NCBI GenBank assembly: GCA_001917435.1 | Contig: MNEA01000146.1 | Span: forward strand, 1-33,322 | Reading direction: 5' to 3' | Source: Acidobacteria bacterium 13_2_20CM_2_57_6 | Lineage (GTDB): Bacteria > Acidobacteriota > Terriglobia > Acidiferrales > UBA7541 | DNA: 33,322 nucleotides | Part shown: piece by piece, positions 14,682-22,362 of the stretch | Numbering within the stretch: position 1 is the stretch's first letter | How the letters are laid out: each line of letters starts with the position of its first letter | The notes under the pieces: generated by a model | The model's database searches: none | What the model was told of the DNA's origin: nothing | What the model saw: only the letters and a program-made list of their open reading frames with translations | Made by a program: the position numbers and the translations under genes

Positions 14682-16450
14682 CGGACTTTTGCGACCACCA
14701 GCGTCCGGTCGTCCGAGAGCGGTGCGCTCTGCGTAAACCAATCCACCTCGCGCAGAATCGCGTCGGCGATTTCCGCCGCGGATGCATCATGGCGCTCTTC
14801 GATCAGCTTCATAAGCCGCGTCGTGCCGAAGAACTGGCCCTCGCCGTTCGCCGTTTCTGCGATTCCGTCGGAGTGAAATACCAGAATGTTCCCTGTTTCG
14901 AGCGTAACTCCCCATTCGTCATAATTCACATCTTCAAAAATCCCCAGCGGAAATCCCGTTAGCTCAATTTTCCCGCAGCGCCCGTCTTTGTAGAGCAACG
15001 GTTGCGACTGCCCGGCGTTTGCCACTCGCAGCTTCTGCCGTCCTTTTTGCCATGTGGCGAAGCACGCCGTCATGAATCGTCCTTCGATGCGCCGTTCGCC
15101 GACCAATTGATTCATCTGCTTCAGCATCTCCGCGGGCTGCAGTTTTTGCGGCGCCAGACTTCGCATGATCCCGATCGCCACTGCACCATAGAGCGCCGCT
15201 GCGGTCCCTTTGCCGCTCACGTCTCCCAGTGCAATCCCCAGTTGCTGCGGTCCATAGCGCAAGAATTCGTAGAGGTCACCGCAAACTTCTCTCGCTGACA
15301 GATACCGCGCCGCCATCTCCAACCCATAATCTTCCGTCGGAACCGGGCGCAGCAGCGCGCCTTGAATTCTTTTCGCAGCTTGCAAATCCCGCTCCAGCCG
15401 CGCTTCGTCCCGCGCCAATTGCTCGTACAGCCGCGCATTTTCAAGCGAAACCGCCAGGTTCGCCGCCAGAATCGAAAGCGTCTGCACATGATCCTCTGTA
15501 AAATAATTCGCCTGCGGGCTTTCCAAATCCAGCACGCCAATCACTTTCCCTTTGTGGATCATGGGAATCGCCAGTTCCGAACGCGTTTCCGGATTCACCA
15601 TCAGGTACCGCGGATCAACGGTCACATCCGGAACAAGGACCGGCTCCTTCAACGTGGCCGCCGCTCCGACAATTCCGTCGCTCGCCGTGGCTCGTAGTTT
15701 TCCCTGCACGTGATGCCCATGCTTCATATCTACTCTGTGGCGAAAAATCTTCTGCTCTTCGTCGTAGAGCATAATGCTCAGGATTTGGTAATCAATCACG
15801 CGCTTGGTCTGTTCCGCTGCGCGGCGCAGCAGTTCTTCCACTTCTAAGATCGCACTGGTTTCCCGCCCCACTTCGCTCAGCAGCAAAAGAGTGTCCGCCT
15901 GGGCCCTCACCTTTTGGAACAGCCGCGCGTTTTCAATCGCCACTGCCAGCCGGCTGGCCAGCAGCGTCAAAATGTTTTGCTGGTCCCGCGTAAAGTAATC
16001 GAGGTGGCGGCTCTGAATGTCCAGCACCCCGACGCACTTCCCCTGTAGCATCAGCGGCACGGCCAGTTCAGACCGCACGCTGTCGATGGCGTTGATATAC
16101 CGCGCGTCCTTCGAAGTATCGCTGACTCGTACAGAGTGGCCCGTCGCTGCCGCGGTTCCTGTAATCCCCTGCCCCAGCGGAATCCGCAAGTTGTCCGCCA
16201 GTTCGCGGGGATAGCCGATCGCGAATCGGTGCCGCAGGTAGGTTCCGTCCCCTTCGATCATCAGCACGCCAAAAATCTCGTAGTCGATATGCCGCTTGAT
16301 GAGGGCCGCTGTCCGTGCCAGCACCTCGTCCAGATCCAGCGAGGCGTTCACTTCTTCGCCGATTTCCGCCAGGGTAGAGAGCACTTCGGCGGAGATCTCC
16401 GCGCCACCGCCCAACGCAGTTACCGTCGCATGTTCATTCGTGTGACTCAT
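14678..16450 (-). CDS. GAF-GAF-SpoIIE (PP2C-type) serine phosphatase
   Basis: A 590-residue soluble signalling protein. Residues ~20-165 and ~190-340 form two GAF sensor domains; both show the GIVGAAA/GITGTAAATG turn and the segment (S)ELAVPLMLQGKCVGVLDIQS or SELAIPMIHKGKVIGVLDLES. A helical linker with LERDLQAAKRIQGALLRPVP leads to a SpoIIE/RsbU-type PP2C domain (~380-590). That domain carries metal-binding acidic residues in CGDLYEF and GDVSGKG and the later FHSDGIAETAN. Such enzymes dephosphorylate anti-anti-sigma factors in partner-switching stress pathways. No partner gene is in the window, so the target is unknown. The perfect TATAAT 11 bp upstream of the ATG and the absence of a ribosome-binding site suggest a nearly leaderless message. 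The stop overlaps the lysA start. Confidence 0.92.
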   Translation of the reverse strand: MSHTNEHATVTALGGGAEISAEVLSTLAEIGEEVNASLDLDEVLARTAALIKRHIDYEIFGVLMIEGDGTYLRHRFAIGYPRELADNLRIPLGQGITGTAAATGHSVRVSDTSKDARYINAIDSVRSELAVPLMLQGKCVGVLDIQSRHLDYFTRDQQNILTLLASRLAVAIENARLFQKVRAQADTLLLLSEVGRETSAILEVEELLRRAAEQTKRVIDYQILSIMLYDEEQKIFRHRVDMKHGHHVQGKLRATASDGIVGAAATLKEPVLVPDVTVDPRYLMVNPETRSELAIPMIHKGKVIGVLDLESPQANYFTEDHVQTLSILAANLAVSLENARLYEQLARDEARLERDLQAAKRIQGALLRPVPTEDYGLEMAARYLSAREVCGDLYEFLRYGPQQLGIALGDVSGKGTAAALYGAVAIGIMRSLAPQKLQPAEMLKQMNQLVGERRIEGRFMTACFATWQKGRQKLRVANAGQSQPLLYKDGRCGKIELTGFPLGIFEDVNYDEWGVTLETGNILVFHSDGIAETANGEGQFFGTTRLMKLIEERHDASAAEIADAILREVDWFTQSAPLSDDRTLVVAKVR

Positions 16451-16461
16451 GAAGTCTAACT

Positions 16462-16467
16462 ATTATA
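16462..16467 (-). promoter_or_regulatory. Perfect -10 hexamer ahead of the GAF-SpoIIE gene
   Basis: On the minus strand the sequence reads TATAAT and ends 11 bases before the ATG at 16450. Transcription from this -10 would begin only a few bases before the start codon, giving a leaderless or nearly leaderless mRNA. The matching -35 region is poor (GCAGCC at 17-bp spacing). The hexamer is embedded in the short palindrome CTATAATAG. Confidence 0.45.
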
Positions 16468-16675
16468 GCAGGCTGCCAACCAGAGGCTGCGCAACGGCCC
16501 GGTTCCCAGTCAAAGTTTCGGTTTTCCCTGTCACAGGGTGAGTTTGTTCGCCGGCCCCGATCGCAGACTCCCGACTTTTGTCCGGACCGGTCGCAGTCTT
16601 CTCTGTGCTCCGTGCGTTCTCTGTGAACTCGGTGTTCAATCTCTTGCTGTTGATTTCTCGAGGGCGCCGCGCGGT

Positions 16676-17272
16676 CTAATCTTCCGCCGGTTTCTTCTTC
16701 AACCCGGGGCCAAGCAGTAACACGCCAACATACGGCAAATTCCTGTATCGTTCGGCATAATCCAGCCCATAACCAACCACAAACTCATTCGGAATCGAAA
16801 ATCCGATGTAGTCTGCGTGTACTGCTGCGATCCGGCGTTCCGGCTTGTCCAAAAGCACCGCCACGCGCAGATGCTTCGGTTTGCGCTGTTGAAACAGCCG
16901 CAAGAGATACTGCAGCGTCATTCCCGTGTCCAGAATGTCTTCGACAACGATCACCGTTCTTCCCTCGATGCTGGAGTCCAGGTCTCGCGTCAACCGCACT
17001 TGCCCAGACGAGTGCGTCTTCTGCCCGTAGCTCGACACCGCGATAAAATCAAATGAAACTTCCCCCGGAATATTCCTCGCCAGGTCAGTCAGGAAAAAGA
17101 CCCCGCCCTTCAAAACGCTCACCAGATGCAGCGGCTCGCCCGGAAAATCTTTCCGGATTTCCTGAGCCAGCGCATGAATGCGTCTTTGAATCCGGCCTCC
17201 CGTAATCAAAACTCGCACGCGTTCCCGCGGCGCTCTGCCATCTTTCTGTTCAGCCTTCTTGCGTTTCGGCAT
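16676..17272 (-). CDS. hpt: Hypoxanthine phosphoribosyltransferase
   Basis: A type I phosphoribosyltransferase for purine salvage (hypoxanthine/guanine plus PRPP to IMP/GMP). The PRPP-binding loop VIVVEDILDTGMT is at ~107-119, preceded by LVSVLKGGVFFLTDL and FDFIAVSSYG. Near the C-terminus, FVVGYGLDYAERYRNLPYVGVL is the classic HPRT ending. I start at the ATG at 17272 (198 residues) because GAGGA lies about six bases upstream; in-frame ATGs at 17293 and 17326 only add a basic tail. The Lys/Arg-rich N-terminus (MPKRKKAEQKDGRAPRERVR) is a modest extension. It is separated from the downstream GAF-SpoIIE gene by 225 bp in which I see no gene. Confidence 0.94.
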   Translation of the reverse strand: MPKRKKAEQKDGRAPRERVRVLITGGRIQRRIHALAQEIRKDFPGEPLHLVSVLKGGVFFLTDLARNIPGEVSFDFIAVSSYGQKTHSSGQVRLTRDLDSSIEGRTVIVVEDILDTGMTLQYLLRLFQQRKPKHLRVAVLLDKPERRIAAVHADYIGFSIPNEFVVGYGLDYAERYRNLPYVGVLLLGPGLKKKPAED

Positions 17273-17674
17273 TCTTTTCCTCGTCCGTGGCATCGAGACT
17301 CTAGCGCACGCGCGTCCCCCGGGCAAGGCGCTCTTCTAATGAGCCGTTTGCAAAACGTTTATACAGCGTCAATCCGCCTTCTTTAGTCTCAGGCAACGAT
17401 TGAGTTGGGGGCTGAAAACATTCTTGGTGCTGGCGTGCATTGAATTTACCACTTCGGGCGCGCCAAGATTTTCCACAGAGTTTTTCTTCTATACAGGTAA
17501 TACCTGTGATAGAAAATAGGTACGAACTTGGATGTTGGGTGCTGTCGAGAATCGGCGCTTGCGGCCACTGGAGTCTGCCTTCTAAATAAGGGACCCTTCC
17601 CCGTCACCCTGGAGGAGTCAGGTCCGCGCGCATGTGCGCGAAGTGTCGGCAATAAGAGAAAGGAAGAAACGAAT
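17273..17674. other. Intergenic region between hpt and the TonB-dependent receptor gene
   Basis: This 402-bp divergent gap holds the control region for hpt (leftward) and the receptor gene (rightward). The only strong signals I see are a 15-bp perfect palindrome at 17493-17507 and a GGAGGAG at 17611-17617. There is also a tiny possible reading frame at 17632-17655 that encodes MCAKCRQ, starts inside a CGCGCA/TGCGCG hairpin, and ends 19 bp before the receptor ATG. No RNA gene is recognisable. Confidence 0.6.
17493..17507. promoter_or_regulatory. 15-bp perfect palindrome, candidate operator
   Basis: ACAGGTA and TACCTGT flank a central A, forming a perfect inverted repeat with 7-bp arms. It overlaps a possible -10 (TATACA at 17490-17495) and lies about 170 bp upstream of the receptor start. 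Symmetry and arm length fit a dimeric repressor site (GntR- or TetR-like), but the regulator is not in the window. The function is inference. Confidence 0.45.
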
Positions 17675-20600
17675 ATGAGTACGCGTGGGAAACAGTTCCC
17701 CATCATGAGATTTTGCTTCGCCCTGATAGTTGGCCTGGTATTCGCTTGCGGCGCATTCGCCCAGTCCACCACCGACGGCGCCATTGGCGGCACCGTTACG
17801 GATTCCAGCGGCGCTGCTGTCCCCAATGCCAGAGTGGTGGTTAAGAGTAACGGCACCAACGCCGAGGAAATAGCAATGACCGATGATACCGGCTATTTTC
17901 GCGTCGGAAAGCTTCAACCGGCGACATATACAGTCACTGTGGATGTGCCGGGCTTCGCACCGTTCAAGGCGGAACGTGTAGTCGTGCAGGTTGGCAGCAT
18001 CACCGACATTTCTGCCCGCCTCAATGTGGCTTCGGCCGGCGCAACAGTTCTCGTATCTTCGGATTTGCCGCAGGTCAACACAACTTCGGCAGAGTTCGCG
18101 CCCGTCGTTGACCAGTTGCAGATCAACAATCTTCCTATCAATGGCGGACGCTGGTCTAACTTCGCTCTTCTTACACCCGGCGTGGTCAACGATGCCAACG
18201 GGTTTGGTTTGTTGAGCTTCCGGGGGATCAGCACGCTTCTGAACAACAACACTGTGGACGGCGCCGACAACAATCAGGCCTTCTTCTCCGAGGAACGCGG
18301 CCGCACGCGCGCCGGTTACTCGAGTGCTAAGGCCGCGGTCCAGGAGTTCCAGGTTAACACTTCAAACTACTCGGCCGAATACGGTCGTTCCGCGGGCGGC
18401 GTTGTCAACACTGTCAGCAAGAGCGGGAGCAACCAGCTCCATGGGGAAGCCTACTTCTATGACCGGAACAATGACTGGGGTGCCACCAATCCGTTCACTA
18501 CGCTCACAACCCAGACTTCTCCAGGAGTCTTCACCTCCGCTCCCTTCAAGCCCAGCGACGTGCGCTACATTGGCGGCTTCGGCGTTGGCGGTCGCATCAT
18601 CAAGGACAAGCTGTTCTTTTTCCTTGCCTTTGACCGCTTCTCACGCGACTTCCCGGGCGTAGCGACGGCGGGCAGTCCAAGCGCGTTCTTCGCTGCTCCC
18701 ACCGCCGCCCAGATCAATACACTCGCGCAAAATATTTTCAACACCGCGGCACCAACTCCGACCCAGACCGCTCAAGCGCAAACGGATTACACCAATGGTT
18801 TGAATTCCTTACTCGGCGAGCTTGGTTCCGTCCCTCGCACGGGTGATCAGGCGATCCTCTTCCCTAAGATCGACTGGGAAATCAACAAGAAAAACCATGC
18901 ATCCTTCTCATTCAACCGCATGCGTTGGACTTCTCCGGCCGGCATTCAGACACAGAGCAGCGTTACGTTCGGTGTAGCCAGTTTCGGTAACGATTACGTG
19001 CGGGATAGTTGGGGCGTGGCAAGACTCAATTCCTTCATCACAAACACACTTTCCAATGAAGCCCGTTATCAATATGGACGCGATTTTGAGTTTGAGTTCG
19101 CTCAACCGCCTACCCAATTTGAGCTAAGTAGCTTTGTGAATCCTCCTGGCTACACGAATCCACTGGGCCTGGCCCCCGATATTTTTATTACCAATGGATT
19201 TGACATGGGAGTGCCCACGTTTTTACAGCGCCCAGCCTTCCCCGACGAGCGACGCCAGCAGTTTGCCGACACCCTGAACTGGTCCCACGGCAAGCACTCC
19301 CTGAAGTTTGGGGTCGACTTCACTCACGTCGATGATCTCAGTCAGAATCTCCGTACTCAATTTGGGTCCTATTCCTACAGCAACCTAGTCAACTTTTTCT
19401 CGGACTTCTACAGCCCAAATAGCTGCGGAGCGACTCACACTTCGAGCTGCTATTCCAGTTATTCGCAGGCTTTTGGTCCGCTCGGTATTGAATTCGCCAC
19501 CAAGGATTATGCGTTTTTTATCGAGGATAGTTGGAGGGTTCTACCCCGCTTTACTCTGAATGTGGGATTACGCTACGAGTACGAGCGGCTCCCTGACACC
19601 TTCAGCAACCTGGTGAATCCGGACATCTCTCAAACTTCACAACTGCCGAGTGACAAAAACAATTTTGGTCCTCGGATTGGGTTCGCCTGGGATATCTTCG
19701 GCAATGGCAAGACCTCCCTCCGCGCTGGCTACGGCATGTACTTCGGTCGAATCATCAACTCCGCTGTGTACAACGCTCTGATCACCACGGGTGCAGCTAC
19801 TGGTCAGCTTACCTTCCCCTTTAATTCGGCGGCTGCGGGCGGTCCGACCTTCCCGAGAATCCTAGCTGCGGCTCCCGGGGCTGGTGCAAGACCAAACGCA
19901 GTCTTCTTCGATCCCAATTTCCAGGCCCCTCAAATTCACGAAGCGGATCTGACTTTAGAACGCGATCTTGGCTGGGGGACCGTGCTGTCCGTCAGCTACC
20001 TTGGCAGCTTCGGTCGTAGTCTTCCGGACTTCGTGGACACCAACATCGGTCCTTCCACTGGCACAATCACTTATACGGTCGTAAATTCAAACACCGGTGG
20101 CGCCGGACCTCTCTCCAACGGCTCGACCTATACGACCCCGCTATTCTCTGTCCGTAGGAATGCCAAGTACGGAGCCATCACAGAAGTCTTCAGCGGCGTA
20201 ACCTCGAATTACGATGCCCTGGCCCTACAGGTCAACCACCGTCTTAACCATAGCGTTCAATTCGGTGCCAATTACACCTGGTCTCATGCTTTGGACACCG
20301 GAGTGAATGGCTCTACTTTTACGGACACCAACGACTTGCTCGTGCCCAACAGTATTAGGCCCGAATACGGCAACTCCAGCTTCGATGTGCGCGATCGTTT
20401 CGTGCTAAACGCTATCGTGAATTCTCCTTGGAAGACAAAAGGGTGGCTGGGTTACCTCGCTAATGGGTGGGAGATTGCTCCCATATATCAGGCCCAGAGC
20501 GGTCTCCCTTTCTCTCTCTCCACCGCCGGAAACGCTCCAGGTAGCCTCCCTGCGGGTGGTGGAGGCGTCAATGGGTCGGGTGGCCGGAAAGGCATCGACA

Positions 20601-20950
20601 TCATCGGACGCAACACGTTTAGATTCCCCCGGACCCAAGTCATTGACCTTCGCGTCTCCAAGAGGTTCACCTTCGCTGACAAATACAATTTCGAAGTTTC
20701 TGGCGATGCGTTTAACCTATTCAACCGCGTAAATCCAACGGTAATGAACACGACCGGATACATCGTCTCTACGAACCCTGTTACCACAGCAGCGGGAACC
20801 ACGGTCCCGTGCAGCGCTGCCGCGCCTTGTCTCAACTTCAATGTCAATAGCAAAACCTTTGCGCCGGTCTTTGGCACAGTCAGCAACGCAAACAGCAATT
20901 TTGCTTACTCCAGCCGCCAGATTCAGATCGGCTTCCGCTTCCTGTTTTGA
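17675..20950 (+). CDS. Oar-like TonB-dependent outer-membrane receptor
   Basis: A 1091-residue outer-membrane protein. A signal peptide (MRFCFALIVGLVFACGAFAQ, ending near residue 30) is followed by a carboxypeptidase-regulatory-like beta-sandwich (~33-115: IGGTVTDSSGAAVPNARVVV ... YTVTVDVPGF). The plug domain comes next, with the acidobacterial signature NNTVDGADNNQAFF, VQEFQVNTSNYSAEYGR and SAGGVVNTVSKSGSN. A long beta-barrel region with many aromatic-ended strands finishes in QIQIGFRFLF. The terminal Phe is typical of barrel insertion by BAM. A ribosome-binding site (AAGGA) is 8-9 bp before the ATG at 17675, and an alternative ATG lies at 17707. Such receptors are greatly expanded in Acidobacteriota and probably import large saccharides or peptides with TonB/ExbBD; the substrate is unknown and no degradative genes adjoin it. 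Confidence 0.92.
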   Translation: MSTRGKQFPIMRFCFALIVGLVFACGAFAQSTTDGAIGGTVTDSSGAAVPNARVVVKSNGTNAEEIAMTDDTGYFRVGKLQPATYTVTVDVPGFAPFKAERVVVQVGSITDISARLNVASAGATVLVSSDLPQVNTTSAEFAPVVDQLQINNLPINGGRWSNFALLTPGVVNDANGFGLLSFRGISTLLNNNTVDGADNNQAFFSEERGRTRAGYSSAKAAVQEFQVNTSNYSAEYGRSAGGVVNTVSKSGSNQLHGEAYFYDRNNDWGATNPFTTLTTQTSPGVFTSAPFKPSDVRYIGGFGVGGRIIKDKLFFFLAFDRFSRDFPGVATAGSPSAFFAAPTAAQINTLAQNIFNTAAPTPTQTAQAQTDYTNGLNSLLGELGSVPRTGDQAILFPKIDWEINKKNHASFSFNRMRWTSPAGIQTQSSVTFGVASFGNDYVRDSWGVARLNSFITNTLSNEARYQYGRDFEFEFAQPPTQFELSSFVNPPGYTNPLGLAPDIFITNGFDMGVPTFLQRPAFPDERRQQFADTLNWSHGKHSLKFGVDFTHVDDLSQNLRTQFGSYSYSNLVNFFSDFYSPNSCGATHTSSCYSSYSQAFGPLGIEFATKDYAFFIEDSWRVLPRFTLNVGLRYEYERLPDTFSNLVNPDISQTSQLPSDKNNFGPRIGFAWDIFGNGKTSLRAGYGMYFGRIINSAVYNALITTGAATGQLTFPFNSAAAGGPTFPRILAAAPGAGARPNAVFFDPNFQAPQIHEADLTLERDLGWGTVLSVSYLGSFGRSLPDFVDTNIGPSTGTITYTVVNSNTGGAGPLSNGSTYTTPLFSVRRNAKYGAITEVFSGVTSNYDALALQVNHRLNHSVQFGANYTWSHALDTGVNGSTFTDTNDLLVPNSIRPEYGNSSFDVRDRFVLNAIVNSPWKTKGWLGYLANGWEIAPIYQAQSGLPFSLSTAGNAPGSLPAGGGGVNGSGGRKGIDIIGRNTFRFPRTQVIDLRVSKRFTFADKYNFEVSGDAFNLFNRVNPTVMNTTGYIVSTNPVTTAAGTTVPCSAAAPCLNFNVNSKTFAPVFGTVSNANSNFAYSSRQIQIGFRFLF

Positions 20951-20970
20951 GCGGATTGCAGACTCTCACG

Positions 20971-21005
20971 AAACGCGGCAGCCGCTTCCCCCGGCCGCCG
21001 CGTTT
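20971..21005 (+). terminator. Hairpin downstream of the receptor gene
   Basis: AAACGCGGC at 20971-20979 pairs perfectly with GCCGCGTTT at 20997-21005, giving a 9-bp GC-rich stem with a 17-nt loop. It lies 21 bp after the receptor stop. Only a short CCTTT follows, so it is a weak intrinsic terminator at best. Confidence 0.45.
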
Positions 21006-21085
21006 CCTTTAGTGCTCCCTGTACCCTTCCGGCGTGGCTGTCCTCTACGGTAAGCGATAAATAGACCGCTCGACGCGGTAGGCGT

Positions 21086-21286
21086 TTACCTCGACCCGGC
21101 CTCAGCAAGCGCAGGGTTGTTGACGTTCCTTCCTCTTGCTCTCCACCGTGCATTCTTCTGAACTGGTGTGCCGCACATCGAGCATTTTCCCGGTTCTCCA
21201 TCGCCCTTCATAAACAGTTTGCACCGGCACCAGTGTGCTCTACCCCTTTGTTTTCTTCTCTTTGCAAAATCGTTCGAACAAAACAT
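21086..21286 (-). CDS. Possible small zinc-ribbon protein
   Basis: A 66-residue reading frame in an otherwise empty region. Its middle reads HWCRCKLFMKGDGEPGKCSMCG, placing C20/C22 and C35/C38 as two paired cysteine knuckles, and the second knuckle (GEPGKCSMCGTPV) resembles heavy-metal/zinc-ribbon motifs of the PGKCPxCG type. The rest is basic and low in character. The start codon (ATG at 21286) lacks a good ribosome-binding site, but the palindromic promoter region at 21301-21326 lies just upstream on this strand. I do not recognise a named family. It may be a real small gene or a chance frame, and conservation of the four cysteines in relatives would decide. Confidence 0.35.
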   Translation of the reverse strand: MFCSNDFAKRRKQRGRAHWCRCKLFMKGDGEPGKCSMCGTPVQKNARWRARGRNVNNPALAEAGSR

Positions 21287-21300
21287 GCCAATTCGCTAGA

Positions 21301-21349
21301 TACTAGTACTATAATAGTATTTGACAATATATTTAATCCATGCTAGCAT
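21301..21349 (+). promoter_or_regulatory. Promoter with overlapping palindromes upstream of the marC-family gene
   Basis: TTGACA at 21321-21326, a 17-bp spacer and TAGCAT at 21344-21349 preceded by TGC (extended -10 form TGn) make a strong sigma70 candidate. Just upstream, TACTATAATAGTA (21307-21319) is a 13-bp perfect palindrome and TACTAGTA (21301-21308) another. The first also contains a perfect TATAAT. Operator-like symmetry next to the -35 suggests repression. Direction toward the minus-strand small gene is also possible. Confidence 0.5.
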
Positions 21350-21651
21350 TCCTGGTGCATTCTCCGTCTCACCGTTCCCCTCCACGCCGACATCCTTGTC
21401 TCCACGCACGGCACCGGCCCCGACCTGGGCGAGGTGTCTTTGCACGTCTTTCCGCCTAACCTCTTTTCTTTCATCCGCTTACACGCTTCGCCACACAACC
21501 GCCGTTCCTCAACCCCTTTGCAAATCAATCCGTTACGCACTCTTTTCATCTCGACGAAGGGGTACCCCCTCTTCCACTCTGGAGCGCACACTCCCAACGC
21601 GCAACCAGCGAAGCCTCGTCTCGGCTATACTCTCCCGTCCGGAGGAGCCCC

Positions 21652-22317
21652 TTGCTCGAAGTCGCAAAAAGTATTCTGCTCATCCTCAGCGCTCTGTTTC
21701 CCATCGTGAATCCGCTCGGCGGCAGTCCCGTCTTTCTCGCCTTGACGCGCGACTATCTTTGTCCCATGCGCCGCGTCCTGGCGCTGCAAGTCGCTTTAAA
21801 CAGTTTTATTCTGTTGATCGCCTCCTTCCTCATCGGCACCCACATCTTGCATTTCTTTGGAATCTCCATTCCCGTCGTGCAGGTCGGCGGCGGTCTCATC
21901 GTCATTTCTAATGGCTGGACCATGCTCAAAAGCAAAGAGGAAGGGGACCGCGGCCCAGAAGTCCAGAAAGAAGTGAATCCCAACGATGTTTTCCGCAGCG
22001 CCTTCTACCCGCTCACACTGCCGCTCACAGTTGGACCAGGTTCCATCTCCATGGCCATCACGCTCGGCGCCAACGAGCCTCATCATCTCGGCCCAAACTT
22101 CCTCGCGATTCTCGCAGCGGTTATCGGTTCAGCGCTCGTCGCGGTGAGCATTTATATTTGCTACGGCTTCGCCGATCGTCTCGCCGCCATCATCGGCGAG
22201 AGCGGTATGAGCATTATTTTGCGGCTCTCTTCCTTTCTTCTCGTTTGCATCGGCGTCCAGATTCTCTGGAACGGCGTGAGTACCTTGGTTCGTTCTCTGC
22301 ACGGGATCGGAGCTTGA
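21652..22317 (+). CDS. MarC family integral membrane protein
   Basis: A 221-residue membrane protein with about six hydrophobic helices. The opening, LLILSALFPIVNPLGGSPVFLALT, is the typical first helix of the MarC/UPF0056 family, and PLTLPLTVGPGSISMAITLGAN is the conserved middle motif. The start is TTG at 21652, supported by GGAGGAG four bases upstream; no ATG is near. The family was named for the E. coli mar locus but has no proven role in multidrug resistance, and transport of small molecules is only suspected. It precedes the methyltransferase gene by 45 bp and may share a transcript with it. The long pyrimidine-rich leader upstream is unusual. Confidence 0.88.
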   Translation: MLEVAKSILLILSALFPIVNPLGGSPVFLALTRDYLCPMRRVLALQVALNSFILLIASFLIGTHILHFFGISIPVVQVGGGLIVISNGWTMLKSKEEGDRGPEVQKEVNPNDVFRSAFYPLTLPLTVGPGSISMAITLGANEPHHLGPNFLAILAAVIGSALVAVSIYICYGFADRLAAIIGESGMSIILRLSSFLLVCIGVQILWNGVSTLVRSLHGIGA

Positions 22318-22362
22318 GACTGCCCTATCCCGCTTGGTGTATCATGGAATTTCACCAACGAG

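Larger units (their letters stand above)
20951..21651. other. 700-bp region without an obvious large gene
   Basis: Between the receptor stop and the marC-family start I see a hairpin (20971-21005), a possible minus-strand zinc-ribbon gene (21086-21286) and a dense promoter/palindrome cluster (21301-21349). From ~21350 to 21640 there is a very pyrimidine-rich plus strand with no convincing reading frame. The last part would be a ~300-nt untranslated leader if the promoter at 21321 is used. No tRNA or known riboswitch fold is recognisable. Confidence 0.6.

Noticed and set aside
17273..17492. Possible tRNA or small RNA in the hpt-receptor gap
   Set aside because: I looked for cloverleaf arms and the TTCGA/GGTTC core on both strands and found none.
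21343..21597. Cys-containing 84-codon minus-strand frame in the marC leader
   Set aside because: The composition reflects purine-rich strand bias (many Arg/Lys/Glu/Gly), the cysteines are not in paired knuckles, and no start signal is seen.
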